A DNA stretch of 9,726 nucleotides from JBIOHJ01 sp044448905. GTDB taxonomy: Bacteria > Bacteroidota > Bacteroidia > AKYH767-A > OLB10. Where the stretch lies: contig JBIOHJ010000124.1 in NCBI GenBank assembly GCA_044448905.1, positions 1-9,726 on the forward strand, given 5' to 3'. Shown in pieces: positions 1-6,692 of this stretch (positions are counted from its first letter, which is position 1; every line of letters starts with the position of its first letter). A program made the position numbers and the translations under genes. The notes under the pieces are model-generated. The model searched no databases, was not told where the DNA came from, and worked only from the letters and a program-made list of their open reading frames with translations.

Positions 1-133
1 TGCTACCAGCAAAGGCGCGGTGAATTACCTCAACCTGGCGCGCGAAATTTTGAAAAAGAACAAAATGATTACTGTTCAGGCGCCTGCCAAAGTTGCACGT
101 CCCAAATCATTCGAGGAAATCAGCGAAAATTAA
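1..133 (+). CDS. parA: ParA/Soj chromosome-partitioning ATPase, C-terminal end only
   Basis: The frame starting at base 2 is open from the window edge to the TAA at 131-133 and encodes about 43 residues. They include SKGAVNYLNLAREILKKN, which resembles the last helix of ParA/Soj (MinD/ParA-type deviant Walker ATPases), followed by a short basic-then-acidic tail. The ATP-binding motifs lie outside the window, so the call rests on this tail plus the parB gene 20 bp downstream; parA-parB is the classic order. ParA is known to bind DNA non-specifically in its ATP form and to pull ParB-bound origin regions apart. The two genes are very probably co-transcribed, since the gap leaves little room for a promoter. 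The residue composition suits the family, but the fragment is short, so confidence is below that of the complete genes. Confidence 0.85.
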   Translation, partial: ATSKGAVNYLNLAREILKKNKMITVQAPAKVARPKSFEEISEN

Positions 134-153
134 AATTGACCGGCTAATAATAA

Positions 154-1038
154 ATGAACGCAAAACGAAATGCTCTTGGCAGAGGATTGAGCGCATTGCT
201 CGATGATTCGGCTCTGGATTTTACTGCGGGGCAGGATTTAAAAAGCATGTCAGCTATGGTTGGAGCGATTGCCAATATCCTGATTGAAAAAATTGAAACC
301 AATCCGTTTCAGCCTCGCGATCATTTTAATGATGAAACCATGCATGAGTTGGCAGCATCCATAAAGCAGCAGGGCATTATCCAGCCTATTACTGTCCGTA
401 AGTTGAGTGCTGATAGTTACCAGATTATTTCAGGCGAGCGAAGGTACCGCGCAAGCAAGTTAGCTGGGCTCGATTATATACCTGCCTATGTCCGCATTGC
501 TAACGACCAGGCTATGCTCGAAATGGCATTGGTCGAAAATATACAGCGCGAAAATTTAAACTCCATTGAAATCGCGATTAGTTACAAACGTTTGATTGAT
601 GAATGTAAAATTTCTTTGGATGACCTTTCACAAAAAGTCGGCAAAGATCGTACAACGGTTACCAATTACCTCAGGCTGCTGAAGCTCCCACCTATAATAC
701 AGGCAGCCATTCGCGATGATAAAATATCGATGGGGCATGCGCGTGCAATTATTAATGTTGCTGATGTGGCATTGCAGCTTAAAATTTTTAATGATATAAC
801 GGCTGGCAATTTCTCGGTGCGAAAGGTGGAGGAGCTGGTTCGTAATTCATCACCGGCAAAAAAATCAAAAGTTTTTCGTACCCCTTCTCCTGAATATAAA
901 AGCATACAGGACAGACTATGTGGTTTGTACGAAACTAAAGTTGAAGTCAGACCTGCAGCAAATGGTTCGGGTAAAATTGTAATTAATTATTTCTCTACCG
1001 ATGACCTCAACAGGCTTCTCGATATGCTGGATTCCTGA
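154..1038 (+). CDS. parB: ParB/Spo0J chromosome-partitioning protein
   Basis: This 294-residue protein has the full chromosomal ParB layout. The N-terminal tail has the GRGLSALL signature (residues 9-16), the segment that in the family contacts and stimulates ParA. The ParB/Srx-type CTP-binding domain follows, with NPFQPR (50-55), the GERRYRA motif (94-100) and ENIQRENLN (128-136). A helix-turn-helix lies at about 156-176 (DRTTVTNYLRLLKLP), then GHARAI at 195-200. The last ~45 residues look like the C-terminal dimerisation domain. ParB loads at parS sites as a CTP-dependent sliding clamp and organises the origin region. The length is normal for the family. The ATG at 154 gives the expected N terminus and sits 20 bp after parA. 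I see no clear parS palindrome in the window. A short 7-base-period repeat begins directly after its TGA stop. Confidence 0.97.
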   Translation: MNAKRNALGRGLSALLDDSALDFTAGQDLKSMSAMVGAIANILIEKIETNPFQPRDHFNDETMHELAASIKQQGIIQPITVRKLSADSYQIISGERRYRASKLAGLDYIPAYVRIANDQAMLEMALVENIQRENLNSIEIAISYKRLIDECKISLDDLSQKVGKDRTTVTNYLRLLKLPPIIQAAIRDDKISMGHARAIINVADVALQLKIFNDITAGNFSVRKVEELVRNSSPAKKSKVFRTPSPEYKSIQDRLCGLYETKVEVRPAANGSGKIVINYFSTDDLNRLLDMLDS

Positions 1039-1060
1039 TTTGATTGAAGATTTTTGATTT
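1036..1060 (+). repeat. 7-base-period micro-repeat at the parB stop codon
   Basis: Heptads TTTGATT (1039-1045), GAAGATT (1046-1052) and TTTGATT (1053-1059) follow each other without spacer, so the first and third are identical at a 14-base offset. The tract begins directly after the parB TGA (1036-1038). The TTGAT core recurs in other tracts of this window (2524-2553 on the + strand; 1650-1677 and 4150-4184 on the - strand). No function is known to me. Confidence 0.55.
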
Positions 1061-1111
1061 AAGCTCGCGGTTAAATAATTTTTTTCAGAAAATAACATTT
1101 TACTTGGCTAT

Positions 1112-1651
1112 TTGAAATCAAAAATAAATTTTTTTTTAGTTTTCATTTTGATAAGCGGGAAAGTATTCGCGCAATCCGGAACAGATTCTTTAATAAAAAA
1201 ACATTCTCCAAGTAAAGCTTCTTTGATGTCAATGGTTTTACCTGGGGCAGGTCAGTTTTATAATAAGAAGTATTGGAAAATTCCGGTAATCTATGCCGGG
1301 TTTGCAGGCATGGGCTACCTGATTCATTTTAATAATGAGCTGTTTCAGCAATATAAAGAAGCGTATATTTTAAGAGTAGATGGTGATCCAAATACAATTG
1401 ATGAGTTTGCTGATCACTACACCGATTCCGATTTACAGACTTTAAAAAATTATTACCGCAGAAACCGCGATCTCTGCATAATAGTTGCAGGATTGATTTA
1501 TGTTCTTAATATTGTTGATGCCAGTGTGGATGCCCATCTTTTTTATTTTGATGTGAGCGATGATTTGTCATTAATGATACAACCATCCATTAATTTAACT
1601 TCACCTAACAATCCTTCATATACCGGAGTAAGTTTAACTTTAAATTTTTAA
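1112..1651 (+). CDS. DUF5683-family membrane/secreted protein of unknown function, TTG start
   Basis: The 179-residue product begins with a cleavable signal peptide: a basic N terminus, a hydrophobic core (residues 7-15) and a likely cut after FA (20). The family hallmark is SMVLPGAGQFYNKKYWK (40-56), followed by a hydrophobic segment at about 57-72. A second hydrophobic segment (about 121-136) precedes VDASVDAHLFYFDVSDD (135-151). The C terminus ends in SLTLNF, a terminal aromatic as in many outer-membrane proteins. DUF5683 proteins are common in Bacteroidota and their job is not known; the gene often sits between parB and dapB, as here. The start is TTG at 1112: upstream the frame is open only to the TAA at 1076-1078 and holds no ATG, and the first internal ATG (residue 39) would remove the signal peptide. 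A run of nine T (1129-1137) lies inside the signal-peptide codons. Confidence 0.85.
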   Translation: MKSKINFFLVFILISGKVFAQSGTDSLIKKHSPSKASLMSMVLPGAGQFYNKKYWKIPVIYAGFAGMGYLIHFNNELFQQYKEAYILRVDGDPNTIDEFADHYTDSDLQTLKNYYRRNRDLCIIVAGLIYVLNIVDASVDAHLFYFDVSDDLSLMIQPSINLTSPNNPSYTGVSLTLNF

Positions 1652-1680
1652 TCAACTTTAAACCGTCAACTTTAAACTTA
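1650..1680 (-). repeat. 14-base-period micro-repeat over the DUF5683 gene stop codon
   Basis: TCAACTTTAAAC occurs exactly twice, at 1652-1663 and 1666-1677, with a 14-base offset. On the minus strand the tract divides into heptads GTTGACG, GTTTAAA and GTTGATT. The last is the complement of AATCAAC (1650-1656), the unit repeated at 4150-4184. The repeat overlaps the TAA stop (1649-1651) and fills nearly all of the gap before dapB (start 1687). A further partial copy (AACTTTAAA, 1636-1644) lies in the last codons of the gene but is out of register, so it may be chance. Confidence 0.55.
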
Positions 1681-1686
1681 TTCATT

Positions 1687-2412
1687 ATGCGTATTGCTCT
1701 TCTCGGTTACGGTAAAATGGGAAAAGAAATTGAACAAATAGCTTTGGCAATGGGTCATAAAATTAATTTGAAAATTGACAAAAACAATTATACAGATTTT
1801 AATTTTGAAAATTGCAAGCAGGCAGATGTAGCAATTGAATTTTCACAACCCGATTCGGTTTTTGGTAACATCAGCAAGTGTTTCGACTTTGGAATTCCTG
1901 TTGTTGTTGGAACAACAGGTTGGTATGAGCGCACGGAAGAAATAAAAGAATTATGCAAACAGAAAAACGGTTCAATGCTATATGCTTCTAACTTTAGCAT
2001 TGGTGTGAATTTATTTTTTGATCTGAATAGGAAATTAGCTGCAATGATGAAGCAACATACTGACTATAAAATCTCAATTGAAGAAATTCATCACACACAA
2101 AAATTAGATAAACCAAGCGGAACAGCAATTACGCTTGCCAATGAAATTATTTCACAATCGCATGAGAAAAAATCGTGGTCAATTGAAGAAGGCGATAAAG
2201 AAAAAAAAGGAAAACTTTTTATTCACTCAATTCGTAAAGAAAATGTGGTTGGTATTCACACCGTAAATTATGAATCGGATATTGACAAAATTGAAATCAG
2301 TCATGAGGCCTTCAACCGTAAAGGATTTGCAAAAGGAGCTGTTCTTGCCGCCCAGTGGCTAATCGGCAAAAAAGGATTTTACCAGTTTTCAGATATTATT
2401 AATGAACTTTAA
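1687..2412 (+). CDS. dapB: 4-hydroxy-tetrahydrodipicolinate reductase
   Basis: DapB uses NAD(P)H to reduce the product of DapA to tetrahydrodipicolinate in the lysine/diaminopimelate pathway, in the cytoplasm. Of its 241 residues, the N-terminal Rossmann fold shows GYGKMG (7-12) and VVVGTTGW (72-79). The catalytic segment is EIHHTQKLDKPSGTA (133-147), with His135 and Lys139 in the places of the family's catalytic pair and PSGTA binding the substrate carboxylate. SIR (181-183), HEAFNRKGFAKGA (206-218) and a final FSDII complete the family pattern. At 241 residues it is shorter than the E. coli enzyme (273), as is usual in Bacteroidota. It starts 35 bp after the DUF5683 gene and is probably co-transcribed with it. 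Its codons and residues are noticeably richer in A/T (Lys, Asn, Ile) than parB. All key residues are present, so I expect an active enzyme. Confidence 0.97.
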   Translation: MRIALLGYGKMGKEIEQIALAMGHKINLKIDKNNYTDFNFENCKQADVAIEFSQPDSVFGNISKCFDFGIPVVVGTTGWYERTEEIKELCKQKNGSMLYASNFSIGVNLFFDLNRKLAAMMKQHTDYKISIEEIHHTQKLDKPSGTAITLANEIISQSHEKKSWSIEEGDKEKKGKLFIHSIRKENVVGIHTVNYESDIDKIEISHEAFNRKGFAKGAVLAAQWLIGKKGFYQFSDIINEL

Positions 2413-2461
2413 AGCAGACCTTTCTTATTAACAAAACATTAACAACAACCAGACTCATAGG

Positions 2462-2495
2462 ATTGAAACCTGAACAAATTTAATCTCTACCTTCG
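2462..2495 (+). promoter_or_regulatory. Candidate Bacteroidota-type promoter for lepB
   Basis: TACCTTCG at 2488-2495 matches the Bacteroidota primary-sigma -7 consensus TAnnTTTG in all but one fixed base. ATTG at 2462-2465 could serve as the -33 element (consensus TTTG), with a 22-base gap that is slightly longer than usual. A/C-rich DNA with two TTAACA-type repeats lies just upstream (about 2427-2450). The 146-bp space after dapB is the only long gap in the + strand gene group, which suits a promoter here. The predicted leader would be about 55-60 bases and contain the repeat at 2524-2553. Confidence 0.45.
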
Positions 2496-2523
2496 CAACG
2501 AAATATATTCAAAAAACTATTGT

Positions 2524-2553
2524 CTTGATACTAATATCTTGATACTTGATACT
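2524..2553 (+). repeat. 7-base-period micro-repeat in the presumed lepB leader
   Basis: CTTGATACT occurs three times, at 2524-2532, 2538-2546 and 2545-2553, with offsets of 14 and 7. The intervening heptad (CTAATAT, 2531-2537) keeps the register, so the tract reads as four heptads plus CT. It ends five bases before the lepB ATG (2559), where a ribosome would bind. Its TTGAT core is shared with the tracts at 1036-1060 and, on the opposite strand, 4150-4184. Confidence 0.6.
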
Positions 2554-2558
2554 TATAT

Positions 2559-3641
2559 ATGAATTGGAAATTCTGGAAAAGCAGCGGAAGAAAAAGTAAA
2601 ACCCGCGAATGGATTGACGCGTTAATATTTGCGGTAATTGCCGCAACACTTATTCGAACCTTTTTTATTGAAGCCTTTACCATTCCTACGCCTTCGATGG
2701 AAGAAGATTTGATGGTTGGCGATTTTCTATTTGTAAGCAAGATAAGCTACGGTGCGCGTACACCCATGACACCTTTGGCATTTCCATTTGCTCACCAGGA
2801 ACTTCCCTTAGTAGGAGGTAAAGCATATTCTGAAGCTATTAAATGGGGCTATCACCGTTTACCGGGATTTGGAAAAGTGAAAAACAACGATTGCGTAGTG
2901 TTTAATTATCCTATGGAAGATGACCGCCCGATTGACAAGCAAACGCATTACATAAAACGGTGCATTGGTATTCCCGGAGATACTTTAAAAATAATTGACG
3001 GATTGGTTTACATTAACGGCAAACCTAATCCGTTAGCACCAAAGGGTGAACATTTGTATGCCATAGCTGCACAGGAAGGGTTTAGTTTTAATGCGGAAAA
3101 GCTAAAGGAATTGGGGGTTACCACTGACGATAAAAGATATCTCGACCAGAACCTTATGATGATTACTGACGATGCCGCAGGAAAAATCCGTAAAATGAAT
3201 GGCATTACTGCTGTACAGCAATTTGTCCGGCCTAAAGGCGAATGGAACCCGCAGATTTTTCCTGACAACCCCAACCTGAAATGGAATGAAGATAATTACG
3301 GCCCGATTTATATTCCGAAAGCCGGCTCAACAATACAACTGACTCCCGAAAATATTCCAACCTACCGCAGGGCAATTACTGTTTATGAGAAAAACCAGTT
3401 AACAGAACAGAATGGAAAGTTTTTCATCAATGGCAAGGAAACATCAACTTATACTTTTAAGCAGGGTTATTACTGGATGATGGGCGATAACCGCCACAAT
3501 TCGCTCGACTCACGGTTCTGGGGTTTTGTTCCCGAAGATCATATTGTTGGTAAAGCCGTTTTTATCTGGATGTCTTGGAACAGCGAAGGAAGTTTTTTTA
3601 GTAAGATCAGGTGGGGAAGATTGTTTAATTCAATCCATTAA
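2559..3641 (+). CDS. lepB: Signal peptidase I (S26 family), long Bacteroidota form
   Basis: LepB is the inner-membrane protease that removes signal peptides from exported proteins, with its active site on the periplasmic side. The 360-residue protein has one N-terminal membrane segment (about 19-37). Box B follows, IPTPSMEEDLMVGD (42-55), with catalytic Ser46. HYIKRCIGIPGDTL (130-143) is box D with catalytic Lys133. Box E is GDNRHNSLDSRFWG (309-322). The roughly 165 residues between boxes D and E are much longer than in small Gram-positive enzymes and fit the extended beta domain seen in Bacteroidota LepB. Lys, Ser and the GDN..DSR motif are intact, so activity is expected. The ATG at 2559 places the membrane helix correctly. 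A candidate promoter lies upstream (2488-2495). The WbqC-family gene follows 26 bp after the stop, with a T-run (3642-3649) between them. Confidence 0.96.
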   Translation: MNWKFWKSSGRKSKTREWIDALIFAVIAATLIRTFFIEAFTIPTPSMEEDLMVGDFLFVSKISYGARTPMTPLAFPFAHQELPLVGGKAYSEAIKWGYHRLPGFGKVKNNDCVVFNYPMEDDRPIDKQTHYIKRCIGIPGDTLKIIDGLVYINGKPNPLAPKGEHLYAIAAQEGFSFNAEKLKELGVTTDDKRYLDQNLMMITDDAAGKIRKMNGITAVQQFVRPKGEWNPQIFPDNPNLKWNEDNYGPIYIPKAGSTIQLTPENIPTYRRAITVYEKNQLTEQNGKFFINGKETSTYTFKQGYYWMMGDNRHNSLDSRFWGFVPEDHIVGKAVFIWMSWNSEGSFFSKIRWGRLFNSIH

Positions 3642-3667
3642 TTTTTTTTGGTTGCTTTTTTGTTTAA

Positions 3668-4309
3668 ATGACAAAAGCGATTTTCTCGACTTCCTATCTG
3701 CCTTCAATTGAATACATCCAAACACTGTGGAAATTTTCTTCTGTAAAAATTGAACAGTATGAAAATTTTCCAAAACAAACTGCCCGGAACCGTTGCCATA
3801 TTCTAAGTGCAAATGGTATTCAAACTATAACCATTCCGGTTTTGCATGAGCATAAAGTAAAAGTTCTCATCAGGGATTTAAAAATAAGTTATCACGAACC
3901 ATGGCAGCGTGTGCACTGGCAGGCTTTATGTTCGGCTTATAACAAATCACCTTTCTATGAATTTTACCGTGATGATTTCGAAAAAATAATTTTCAGCAAT
4001 AAAACTTTTCTGCTTGACCTCAATACTGAATTGCTCCAACTTATTTTAAGAATTTTAAAAGTTAATGCCGAAATTGGAAAGACAGGAACCTATGAAGAAG
4101 GTTATCCAGAAAATGATTTTCGCTTTTTATCCAATGGAAAATCAAATTCAATCAACAATCAACAATCAACAATCAACAATCAGCAGTACCTTCAGGTTTT
4201 TTCTTACAAGTTTGGTTTCGTTCCCAACCTGAGTATTGTTGATTTGATTTTTAATACTGGAAACGCAGCACCTGATTTTGTTTACTCCGAACTGAATACT
4301 GATTGCTGA
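3668..4309 (+). CDS. WbqC-family protein
   Basis: This 213-residue protein opens with FSTSYLPSIEYIQTL (6-20), the Bacteroidota version of the WbqC-family start. It continues with ENFPKQTARNRCHILSANGIQTITIPV (32-58), WQRVHWQALCSAYNKSPFYEFY (79-100) and, near the end, KFGFVPNLSIVDLIFNTG (181-198), all typical of the family. WbqC proteins are linked to polysaccharide or O-antigen loci, but their reaction is not established. Next to lepB this gene is part of a recurrent Bacteroidota order rather than a sugar cluster. Residues 161-172 are Asn/Gln-rich with a 7-residue repeat (INNQQ twice) encoded by the heptanucleotide repeat at 4150-4184; this falls in a variable segment between conserved blocks, so it probably does not disrupt the fold. 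The last codons and the TGA stop are also made of repeat sequence (4292-4314). Confidence 0.88.
   Translation: MTKAIFSTSYLPSIEYIQTLWKFSSVKIEQYENFPKQTARNRCHILSANGIQTITIPVLHEHKVKVLIRDLKISYHEPWQRVHWQALCSAYNKSPFYEFYRDDFEKIIFSNKTFLLDLNTELLQLILRILKVNAEIGKTGTYEEGYPENDFRFLSNGKSNSINNQQSTINNQQYLQVFSYKFGFVPNLSIVDLIFNTGNAAPDFVYSELNTDC
4150..4184 (+). repeat. Tandem heptanucleotide AATCAAC, five units, inside the WbqC-family gene
   Basis: Four perfect copies of AATCAAC (4150-4177) are followed by one with a single change (AATCAGC, 4178-4184). Three units equal seven codons, so the protein repeats with a period of seven residues (residues 161-172). In this orientation the repeat has no stop codon in any frame; reversed (GTTGATT), it would bring a TGA into every frame within 21 bases. 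Only this orientation could therefore be tolerated inside a gene. Confidence 0.8.
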
Positions 4310-4314
4310 ATACT
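4292..4314 (+). repeat. 7/14-base-period micro-repeat supplying the WbqC-family stop codon
   Basis: CTGAATACT occurs at 4292-4300 and 4306-4314, a 14-base offset. In heptads this is CTGAATA, CTGATTG, CTGAATA, then CT. The third heptad contains the in-frame TGA (4307-4309) that ends the WbqC-family gene. The -7-like element TATTTTTG begins on the next base. Confidence 0.55.
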
Positions 4315-4322
4315 TATTTTTG
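4315..4322 (+). promoter_or_regulatory. Possible -7 promoter element for the acyl-CoA carboxylase gene
   Basis: TATTTTTG fits the Bacteroidota -7 consensus TAnnTTTG at every fixed base and lies 20 bases before the ATG at 4343. I do not find a -33 TTTG at a normal distance: the nearest, TTTG at 4277-4280, is about 34 bases upstream. The element may therefore be weak or a chance match in AT-rich DNA. Confidence 0.3.
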
Positions 4323-4342
4323 TGCAATCATAAAACCCGGCT

Positions 4343-5986
4343 ATGGCTGCAAAACAAGATATTGAATTCAATAAAAACGAGGATAGTTATAAAACGCTTC
4401 TTGCCCAGTTGCAAAACAAGTTGCATAAAGTATATGAAGGTGGCGGCAAGAAAAGCGCTGCAAAGCAAAAAGAAAAAAACAAAATGCTTGCCCGCGAGCG
4501 TATTGCATATTTACTCGATAAAGACAAACCGCAATTTGAAGTTGGCGCTTTTGCAGCTGATGAAATGTATAAAGAGGAGGGAGGATGCCCTTCTGCCGGT
4601 GTTGTTGTAATAATCGGGTATGTTTCGGGCAGGCAGTGCATTGTGGTTGCCAATGACGCGACAGTGAAAGCGGGCGCATGGTTCCCGATGACTGCGAAAA
4701 AGAATCTGCGTGCACAGGAGATGTCAATCGAGAACCGTTTGCCTATTATTTATTTGGTTGACAGTGCAGGTGTTTTTCTTCCTATGCAGGATGAAATTTT
4801 TCCCGACAAAGAACACTTCGGACGAATTTTTCGCAATAATGCTGTGATGTCTTCAATGGGGATTGTACAAATAGCAGCTATTATGGGAAGTTGTGTGGCA
4901 GGCGGAGCTTATTTGCCTATTATGAGCGATGAAGCGATGATTGTGGATAAAACCGGTTCGGTATTTTTGGCCGGAAGCTATTTGGTGAAATCTGCGATTG
5001 GCGAAGACATAGATAACGAAACGTTAGGAGGAGCCACCACGCACTGTGAAATTTCGGGTGTTACCGACAATAAATTTAAAGACGATGCTTCCTGTTTGGA
5101 TTACATCAAAAGATTATTTTCAAAGCTTGGTGATTTTGAAAAAGCAGGATTTGACAGGTCACAGCCCGTAGCTCCCGTAAAAGACGAAAAAGAAATTTAT
5201 GGAATTATTTCTTCTGATTCGGGTAAGCAATACGATATGCACGAAGTTATTTATCGCTTAACCGATGGAAGCGAGTTTGACGAGTACAAAGAAAAATACG
5301 GGCAGAGCATTGTTTGCGGAACTGCCCGCATTGACGGATGGGCAGTAGGTATTGTTGCCAACCAGCGCAAGGTGGTAAAAACAAAAAAAGGCGAAATGCA
5401 GTTTGGCGGAGTTATTTTTTCGGACTCTGCCGATAAGGCTACCCGTTTTATTATGAATTGTAACCAGCGTAAAATTCCGCTTGTTTTTTTGCAGGATGTT
5501 ACCGGGTTTATGGTTGGTTCGCGCAGCGAATATGGAGGTATCATTAAAGACGGTGCTAAAATGGTAAATGCAATGGCAAATTCTGTGGTGCCAAAGTTTA
5601 CGGTAATAATCGGCAACTCGTACGGTGCCGGTAATTACGCCATGTGCGGCAAGGCATACGACCCCCGGTTGATTGCAGCTTTTCCAACAGCACGCATAGC
5701 CGTAATGGGAGGCGACCAGGCGGCAAAAACTTTATTGCAGATTCAGGTAAGCGCGCTTAAATCGCAGGGAAAAACGGAATTGACCAAAGCCGAAGAAAAT
5801 GAAATGCTGAAAATAATTACCGACCGCTACAACTCGCAAATCTCCCCTTACTATGCCGCCTCGCGCCTCTGGGTTGATGCCATAATTGACCCCCTCGAAA
5901 CACGCAAAATGATTTCTATGGGAATTGAAATGGCAAATCATGCTCCTATAACTAAGCAGTATAATGTGGGAGTGATACAGACGTAA
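4343..5986 (+). CDS. Acyl-CoA carboxylase carboxyltransferase (beta) subunit, methylcrotonyl-CoA-carboxylase-like
   Basis: The carboxyltransferase subunit of a biotin-dependent acyl-CoA carboxylase moves CO2 from carboxybiotin to an acyl-CoA in the cytoplasm. The 547 residues match the usual two-domain beta subunit. N-terminal half: ARERIAYLLD (50-59), GGCPSAGVVV (80-89), ATVKAGAWFP (106-115), DSAGVFLPMQDEIFPDKEHFGR (starting at 140) and an oxyanion-hole loop GSCVAGGAY (182-190). C-terminal half: GWAVGIVANQR (332-342), PLVFLQDVTGFMVG (379-392), GNSYGAGNYAMCGKAYDPR (starting at 424) and SPYYAASRLWVDAIIDP (501-517). The FPD.EHFGR.F and MGSC.AGGAY blocks resemble methylcrotonyl-CoA carboxylase (leucine breakdown) more than propionyl-CoA carboxylase, but substrate cannot be settled from sequence alone. 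The biotin carboxylase/carrier subunit is not in the window, so the holoenzyme must draw on another locus. The gene is 33 bp past the WbqC-family stop and meets lolA tail to tail. Confidence 0.93.
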   Translation: MAAKQDIEFNKNEDSYKTLLAQLQNKLHKVYEGGGKKSAAKQKEKNKMLARERIAYLLDKDKPQFEVGAFAADEMYKEEGGCPSAGVVVIIGYVSGRQCIVVANDATVKAGAWFPMTAKKNLRAQEMSIENRLPIIYLVDSAGVFLPMQDEIFPDKEHFGRIFRNNAVMSSMGIVQIAAIMGSCVAGGAYLPIMSDEAMIVDKTGSVFLAGSYLVKSAIGEDIDNETLGGATTHCEISGVTDNKFKDDASCLDYIKRLFSKLGDFEKAGFDRSQPVAPVKDEKEIYGIISSDSGKQYDMHEVIYRLTDGSEFDEYKEKYGQSIVCGTARIDGWAVGIVANQRKVVKTKKGEMQFGGVIFSDSADKATRFIMNCNQRKIPLVFLQDVTGFMVGSRSEYGGIIKDGAKMVNAMANSVVPKFTVIIGNSYGAGNYAMCGKAYDPRLIAAFPTARIAVMGGDQAAKTLLQIQVSALKSQGKTELTKAEENEMLKIITDRYNSQISPYYAASRLWVDAIIDPLETRKMISMGIEMANHAPITKQYNVGVIQT

Positions 5987-6041
5987 TCAACTCCATTTGA
6001 TTTTAACTGTAAAAAAGAGATTGAAAAGTAAAAAACCGAGC

Positions 6042-6692
6042 TTACCTCAAATCCACCACCTCAACCCCGGGATGCTTGGTAGTATCGAAGCTGAAAAGAT
6101 TGTCGGGAGCGGGAACATCGGCATTAAATTTTTCAACTATATAAAAAATATGCGAGCCGCTTTTGTTTAAAATTTTAGCGCTCTCAATAAACTTAGTGGT
6201 TTTATTAATGCTCAGCTGGATTTTAAAATAAGGTTTTTTGGCATCTTCGGGTACAAGCTCAACCTGTTGTATAACTTTTGCACCCTCTTTTTTCTCGCCA
6301 ATGTACTTTGAACGGAATCCTTTTTCATAAATGGTAAAAATAGTCGTGGGCGAAATGGCGTCTTCTTTTTTAGCGGCAGCATCGTTTATCTGCACTTCAT
6401 TTTCTTCTTTTAAAAATGTCCAGATGGATTTACCATCGCTGATTACTTCCTGCCCGTTCATATCCAGCTTATACTTATCTCCTTTAATGGTAATGTTACC
6501 GGTTTGCTTATCTTTTGTTTTTTCTTTTTGATTTTCGATGGTAAGGTTAAATGCAACCGTAAGCGACTTAAACGATTTGTATTTGGCGCTTACCGATTTC
6601 AAAATGCCATCGGCTTTCGAATCTTTTTGTGCAATAGAGAAATGGGAAACTGCAGACAACAAAATAAAAGTTATAACGGGAATTTTTTTCAT
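6042..6692 (-). CDS. lolA: LolA-type outer-membrane lipoprotein carrier protein
   Basis: LolA is the periplasmic chaperone that accepts lipoproteins from the LolCDE transporter and carries them to the outer membrane. I choose the ATG at 6690-6692, giving 216 residues. It starts MKKIPVITFILLSA and has a signal peptide probably cut near AQ (21-22); the in-frame ATG 17 codons upstream (6741-6743) would bury this signal behind a charged extension. The mature part has the LolA pattern: LTVAFNLTI (44-52), GDKYKLDMNGQEVISDGKSI (71-90) and WTFLKEENEVQI (91-102), then PYFKIQLSINKTTKFIE (154-170). The end, FSFD..KHPGVEVVDLR (200-216), is typical of the Bacteroidota version. It lies 135 bp downstream of ftsK on the same strand, an order I recall as common in Bacteroidota. 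No LolB is visible here. No hairpin terminator shows in the 55 bp beyond its stop. Confidence 0.88.
   Translation of the reverse strand: MKKIPVITFILLSAVSHFSIAQKDSKADGILKSVSAKYKSFKSLTVAFNLTIENQKEKTKDKQTGNITIKGDKYKLDMNGQEVISDGKSIWTFLKEENEVQINDAAAKKEDAISPTTIFTIYEKGFRSKYIGEKKEGAKVIQQVELVPEDAKKPYFKIQLSINKTTKFIESAKILNKSGSHIFYIVEKFNADVPAPDNLFSFDTTKHPGVEVVDLR

Noticed and set aside
3619..3649. Terminator-like hairpin after lepB: GATTG/CAATC stem (3619-3623, 3631-3635) before eight T
   Set aside because: The stem is only 5 bp with a 7-base loop, lies within the lepB codons, and is separated from the T-run by six bases; the next gene starts 26 bp after the stop.
4320..4610. 96-codon plus-strand frame overlapping the start of the carboxylase gene
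   Set aside because: It lies in another frame of a strongly conserved carboxylase N terminus and has an unnatural Cys/Lys/Leu composition.
5987..6041. Shared terminator between the convergent carboxylase and lolA genes
   Set aside because: No inverted repeat with a useful stem is visible in the 55-bp gap, only A-rich runs.
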